Of a stretch of DNA of 6,922 nucleotides, positions 3,908 through 6,922 are shown in pieces. The stretch spans positions 1 through 6,922 of the forward strand of contig JAEZMC010000219.1 in the NCBI GenBank assembly GCA_023435805.1, given 5' to 3'. This DNA is from Bacillota bacterium. GTDB taxonomy: Bacteria > Bacillota > Clostridia > Acetivibrionales > DTU013. Position 1 is the first letter of the stretch. Each line of letters begins with the position of its first letter. The notes below the pieces were generated by a model. It did no database searches and had not been told where the DNA came from. It saw nothing but the letters and a program-made list of their open reading frames with translations. The position numbers and the translations under genes were made by a program.

Positions 3908-6655
3908 ATGTTAAAAAATCTGTTGGAAAAAGTAATCGGCTCTTATAGCGAGAGAGAATTGAAAAGAATCATGCCCATCGTGGATGAAATAGATGAACTG
4001 GAGCCTAAAATACAGGCTCTTTCGGATGAGGAACTCAAAGCCAAAACACCGGAAATGAAGAAAAGGCTGGAGGACGGGGAGACACTGGACGATATCCTGC
4101 CGGAGGCCTTTGCCGTCGTAAGGGAAGCTTCCCGTCGCGTGCTTGGCATGCGGCACTTCCGTGTGCAGCTGATCGGAGGGATCGTACTTCACCAGGGCCG
4201 TATTTCAGAAATGAAAACCGGTGAAGGCAAGACCCTTGTAGCAACGCTGCCGGTTTACCTCAACGCCCTTGAAGGCAAGGGTGTACATGTCGTAACGGTC
4301 AACGACTATCTGGCAAGACGTGACAGTGAATGGATGGGAAAGATTTATAACTTTCTGGGGCTCAGCGTCGGGCTGATCGTACATGGCCTTGATAACGAGG
4401 AGAGACGGAAGGCTTACCACTGTGATATTACCTATGGTACCAACAATGAATTCGGATTTGACTACCTCAGGGACAACATGGTCATTTACAAGGAAGACAT
4501 GGTGCAGCGGGATCTGCATTATGCCATCGTTGACGAGGTGGACAGCATACTGATCGATGAAGCCAGGACGCCTCTGATCATTTCCGGCGCCGGCGACAAA
4601 TCCACGGACCTGTATAAGCGTGCGAATTCCTTTGCCTCCAGGCTCAGGGTCAAGGTATATACTCAGACGGACGACAAGCGGCAGGACGAAGATGTGGATG
4701 CGGACTATATTGTTGATGAGAAGGCGCATTCTGCAGCACTGACGGCGAAAGGCGTTACGAAGGCGGAACAGTTTTTCGGGCTTGAAAATCTCTCCGACCC
4801 GGAGAACATGACGATTTCCCACCACATCAACCAGGCCATCAAAGCTCACGGGCTGATGAAAAAGGACAGAGACTATGTCGTGAAGGACGGAGAGGTCATC
4901 ATAGTCGACGAATTTACCGGCCGTCTGATGTACGGACGAAGGTACAGCGACGGCTTGCACCAGGCCATAGAGGCCAAGGAAAACGTAAAGGTGGAGAGGG
5001 AGAGCAAAACGCTTGCCACCATTACCTTCCAGAACTATTTCAGGATGTACAAAAAGCTGGCGGGCATGACGGGTACGGCACAGACCGAAGAACAGGAATT
5101 CCAGACGATATACAAGCTGGACGTCATTGTCATACCAACGAATATGCCCATGGTGAGAATCGATCATCCGGATTGTGTCTATAAGAACGAGATTGGCAAA
5201 TTCAACGCGGTCATTGATGAGATCGTGGAGCTCCACAAAAAAGGACAGCCGGTATTGATCGGTACCATATCCATAGAGAAATCGGAATTTTTGAGTATTA
5301 TGCTTAAAAAAAGAGGCATTCCGCATCAGGTACTCAATGCCAAATTTCATGAGAAGGAAGCTGAGATCATTGCCCAGGCAGGAAAACTGGGCGCTGTTAC
5401 CATAGCCACAAACATGGCAGGCCGCGGAACCGATATCGTGCTGGGAGGAAATGCCGAGTACATGGCGAAGCAGGAGCTCAGGAAGCAGGGGTATGCTGAA
5501 GAACTGATCAGTGAGTCCACCAGCTATAATGATACGGATGATGAAGAGATATTGAAGGCAAGGGCTGCTTTTAAGCAATATTATGACGAGTATAAAAAGA
5601 AAATCAGTGAAGAAAGGGAAAAGGTTGTTGAAGCGGGCGGCCTGCATATCATCGGCACGGAACGCCATGAATCAAGACGTATTGACAACCAGCTGAGGGG
5701 CCGGTCCGGCCGTCAGGGTGATCCGGGTTCTTCACGCTTCTATATTTCGCTGGAAGACGACCTGATGAGACTGTTCGGCTCCGAGCGCCTGACCAATATC
5801 GTTAACACGCTTGGTCTGGAGGATGACCAGCCTATTGAGCACAGGATGCTTTCCAATGCGATAGAAAATGCGCAGAGAAGGGTTGAAGGAAAGAACTTTG
5901 ACATCAGAAAACACGTCTTACAATATGACGATGTCATGAACAAACAAAGGGAAGTCATCTATACTCAGCGTAAACAGGTGCTGAACGGCGAAAATCTCAG
6001 GGATTCCTTCATGAAAATGCTCGAAGGAACAGTGGATAACATTGTCTCGGCTTACTGCAGTGAAAGCCCCCACCCGGATCTCTGGGACTGGGAAGCCATA
6101 AAAGCCCATGCAGAAGGCATTTTCCTGCCGAAGGGCGCCTTAACGGTTACACGTGAGGAGATGGAGGACTTTACGAAGGAAGATCTCCGGGAAAGGCTGC
6201 TTTCGATGGCCATCCAGTCATATGAGGCCAAGGAGGCCGAACATGGCACGGAACTCATGAGGGAGCTGGAGAGGATCATACTCCTTCGTGTTGTTGACGA
6301 AAAATGGATGGACAACATCGACGCCATGGACCAGCTTCGTACGGGTGTCGGAATGAGAGCTTACGGACAGCGTGACCCGGTTATCGAGTACAAGTTCGAA
6401 GGCTTTGAAATGTTTGAGGAAATGATTAAAAATATACAGCAGGATGCTGTCAAGATGATCCTTCATGTACGCATCGACCGTGAACATGACGTGCCGAAAC
6501 GAGAGAAGGTTGCCGAGCCGCTTACTGCAAGCCACGGGGACGATGAACCCAAAAAGCCTGTCACCCGAAGCAGCGACAAGGTCGGCAGGAATGATCCGTG
6601 CCCGTGCGGAAGCGGGAAGAAGTATAAGAAGTGCCACGGCGCGGCAGAAGGCTGA
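3908..6655 (+). CDS. secA: Preprotein translocase ATPase SecA
   Basis: 915 residues, full length. SecA is the motor that pushes unfolded preproteins through the SecYEG channel using ATP, moving between cytosol and membrane. Visible parts in order: Walker A MKTGEGKT (102-109), VTVNDYLARRD (129-139), Walker B region VDEVDSILIDEARTPL (208-223), the preprotein-crosslinking domain (about 228-378), KLAGMTGTA (383-391), NMAGRGTDI (502-510), GTERHESRRIDNQLRGRSGR (583-602), the scaffold-helix region around 650-690 (KHVLQYDDVMNKQREVIY) and DEKWMDNIDAMDQLR (797-811). A basic linker leads to the zinc-binding tail CPCGSGKKYKKCH (898-910), whose ligands are C898, C900, C909 and H910. A charged insert of about 60 residues (515-575) lies in the second nucleotide-binding domain. 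It corresponds to the variable subdomain that B. subtilis SecA lacks. The start is set by AGGGAGGT at 3896-3903. The gene is third in the yerC-like cluster, with no good separate promoter seen. Confidence 0.98.
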   Translation: MLKNLLEKVIGSYSERELKRIMPIVDEIDELEPKIQALSDEELKAKTPEMKKRLEDGETLDDILPEAFAVVREASRRVLGMRHFRVQLIGGIVLHQGRISEMKTGEGKTLVATLPVYLNALEGKGVHVVTVNDYLARRDSEWMGKIYNFLGLSVGLIVHGLDNEERRKAYHCDITYGTNNEFGFDYLRDNMVIYKEDMVQRDLHYAIVDEVDSILIDEARTPLIISGAGDKSTDLYKRANSFASRLRVKVYTQTDDKRQDEDVDADYIVDEKAHSAALTAKGVTKAEQFFGLENLSDPENMTISHHINQAIKAHGLMKKDRDYVVKDGEVIIVDEFTGRLMYGRRYSDGLHQAIEAKENVKVERESKTLATITFQNYFRMYKKLAGMTGTAQTEEQEFQTIYKLDVIVIPTNMPMVRIDHPDCVYKNEIGKFNAVIDEIVELHKKGQPVLIGTISIEKSEFLSIMLKKRGIPHQVLNAKFHEKEAEIIAQAGKLGAVTIATNMAGRGTDIVLGGNAEYMAKQELRKQGYAEELISESTSYNDTDDEEILKARAAFKQYYDEYKKKISEEREKVVEAGGLHIIGTERHESRRIDNQLRGRSGRQGDPGSSRFYISLEDDLMRLFGSERLTNIVNTLGLEDDQPIEHRMLSNAIENAQRRVEGKNFDIRKHVLQYDDVMNKQREVIYTQRKQVLNGENLRDSFMKMLEGTVDNIVSAYCSESPHPDLWDWEAIKAHAEGIFLPKGALTVTREEMEDFTKEDLRERLLSMAIQSYEAKEAEHGTELMRELERIILLRVVDEKWMDNIDAMDQLRTGVGMRAYGQRDPVIEYKFEGFEMFEEMIKNIQQDAVKMILHVRIDREHDVPKREKVAEPLTASHGDDEPKKPVTRSSDKVGRNDPCPCGSGKKYKKCHGAAEG

Positions 6656-6818
6656 AAGCGTGATAAGCTGCGGATTCCGTTGTTGGACTGCGCTGCTGCG
6701 CTCCTCATTTATGGAATATAAACTCCGGTGCTCGCAGCTTGTCCGCCCGGGATTCGTGCTGCCGGCGTTATAACAACGAAGCGGCAAGCCTATTTATACA
6801 CAAGATTGGATACGGACT
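6656..6818 (+). other. Structured spacer between secA and folC
   Basis: The 163 bases hold two foldable elements and no gene. GATAAGCTGCG (6662-6672) pairs with CGCAGCTTGTC (6733-6743) over 11 positions with one wobble, enclosing 60 bases that contain smaller stems (GCGC-TGCT-GCGC, and ATTCC 6675-6679 with GGAAT 6714-6718). Next, 6758-6789 forms an interrupted hairpin: GC, TGCCG and CGTT on the left pair with AACG, CGGCA and GC on the right, around an ATAAC loop. It is followed by CTATTTATA rather than a clean T run, so it is at best a weak terminator for the secA transcript. No convincing promoter for folC was found. I looked for tetrahydrofolate-riboswitch landmarks and did not see them. 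Confidence 0.45.
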
Positions 6819-6922
6819 ATGAATTACGACGAAGCAATAAACTATATACACGGAACGCTAAAATTCGGAAGCAAGCTTGGCCTGCACAATATCGGAACGT
6901 TACTGAAGCTGATGGGTGATCC
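6819..6922 (+). CDS. folC: Folylpolyglutamate synthase/dihydrofolate synthase, N-terminal fragment
   Basis: Only the first 34 codons are present and the gene runs off the right edge. FolC adds glutamate to folates (and in many bacteria to dihydropteroate) using ATP in the cytoplasm. The start MNYDEAINYIHGTLKFGSKL followed by GLHNIGTLLKLMGD matches the family's characteristic opening (MNYEEAL.YIH...KFG.K.GL..I..LL..LG.P). The ATP-binding GTNGKGS motif expected some 20 residues later lies outside the window. The ribosome binding site is weak: TTGGA ends eight bases before the ATG. The 163-base structured gap from secA suggests a separate or attenuated unit. Confidence 0.85.
   Translation, partial: MNYDEAINYIHGTLKFGSKLGLHNIGTLLKLMGD

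Noticed and set aside
4205..5668. 487-residue minus-strand open frame opposite secA
   Set aside because: Lies fully inside a confidently identified secA and has no family features; it arises from secA codon bias.
6662..6743. Tetrahydrofolate riboswitch before folC
   Set aside because: The expected conserved blocks of that riboswitch are not visible; the long-range stem has a different layout.
6728..6919. 63-residue plus-strand frame over the folC start
   Set aside because: Out of frame with the folC N-terminus, which matches its family closely; no ribosome binding site.

Overview
This window looks like chromosomal DNA from a low-to-mid-GC Gram-positive anaerobe of the class Clostridia. The main evidence is a 915-residue clostridial-style SecA with a C-terminal zinc-binding tail and a YerC/YecD-type TrpR-like protein. 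Strong GGAGG ribosome binding sites and compact hairpin-plus-T-run terminators agree with this. No insertion sequence, phage gene, CRISPR array, tRNA or rRNA was seen. The genus cannot be fixed by eye.

Layout, left to right. (1) Bases 1-185 hold the last ~60 codons of an unrecognised gene, followed by a very strong intrinsic terminator at 249-291. (2) A single-gene unit at 470-1651 has its own candidate promoter and encodes a membrane glycosyltransferase of the ceramide-glucosyltransferase/HpnI-like group. (3) A convergent minus-strand gene at 1731-2858 encodes a two-domain GNAT-like acetyltransferase. It shares a bidirectional terminator with the glycosyltransferase gene, and its stop codon lies in the hairpin loop. 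(4) The 318-base divergent spacer at 2859-3176 carries an outward promoter for each side. On the rightward side it also has two 22-base inverted repeats of identical geometry, TYTAAT-N10-ATTARA. (5) A rightward cluster follows: yerC-like regulator (3177-3473), a small predicted exported cysteine-containing protein (3476-3868), then secA (3908-6655). (6) A structured 163-base spacer separates secA from the first 34 codons of a folylpolyglutamate synthase gene, folC, which runs off the right edge.

How the genes may work together: the yerC-like gene, the small exported protein and secA are closely packed (gaps of 2 and 39 bases) and probably co-transcribed. The most interesting reading is regulatory. 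A presumed signal-peptide protein ends with Pro-Pro three codons before its stop, immediately upstream of secA. The Pro-Pro codons contain CCTCC, complementary to the GGAGG core of the secA ribosome binding site. This resembles the logic of the E. coli SecM-SecA secretion monitor without evident sequence homology. It is a hypothesis from the sequence, not a demonstrated system. The paired operators upstream of yerC are the other notable signal. The rest of the window is ordinary core-genome content.
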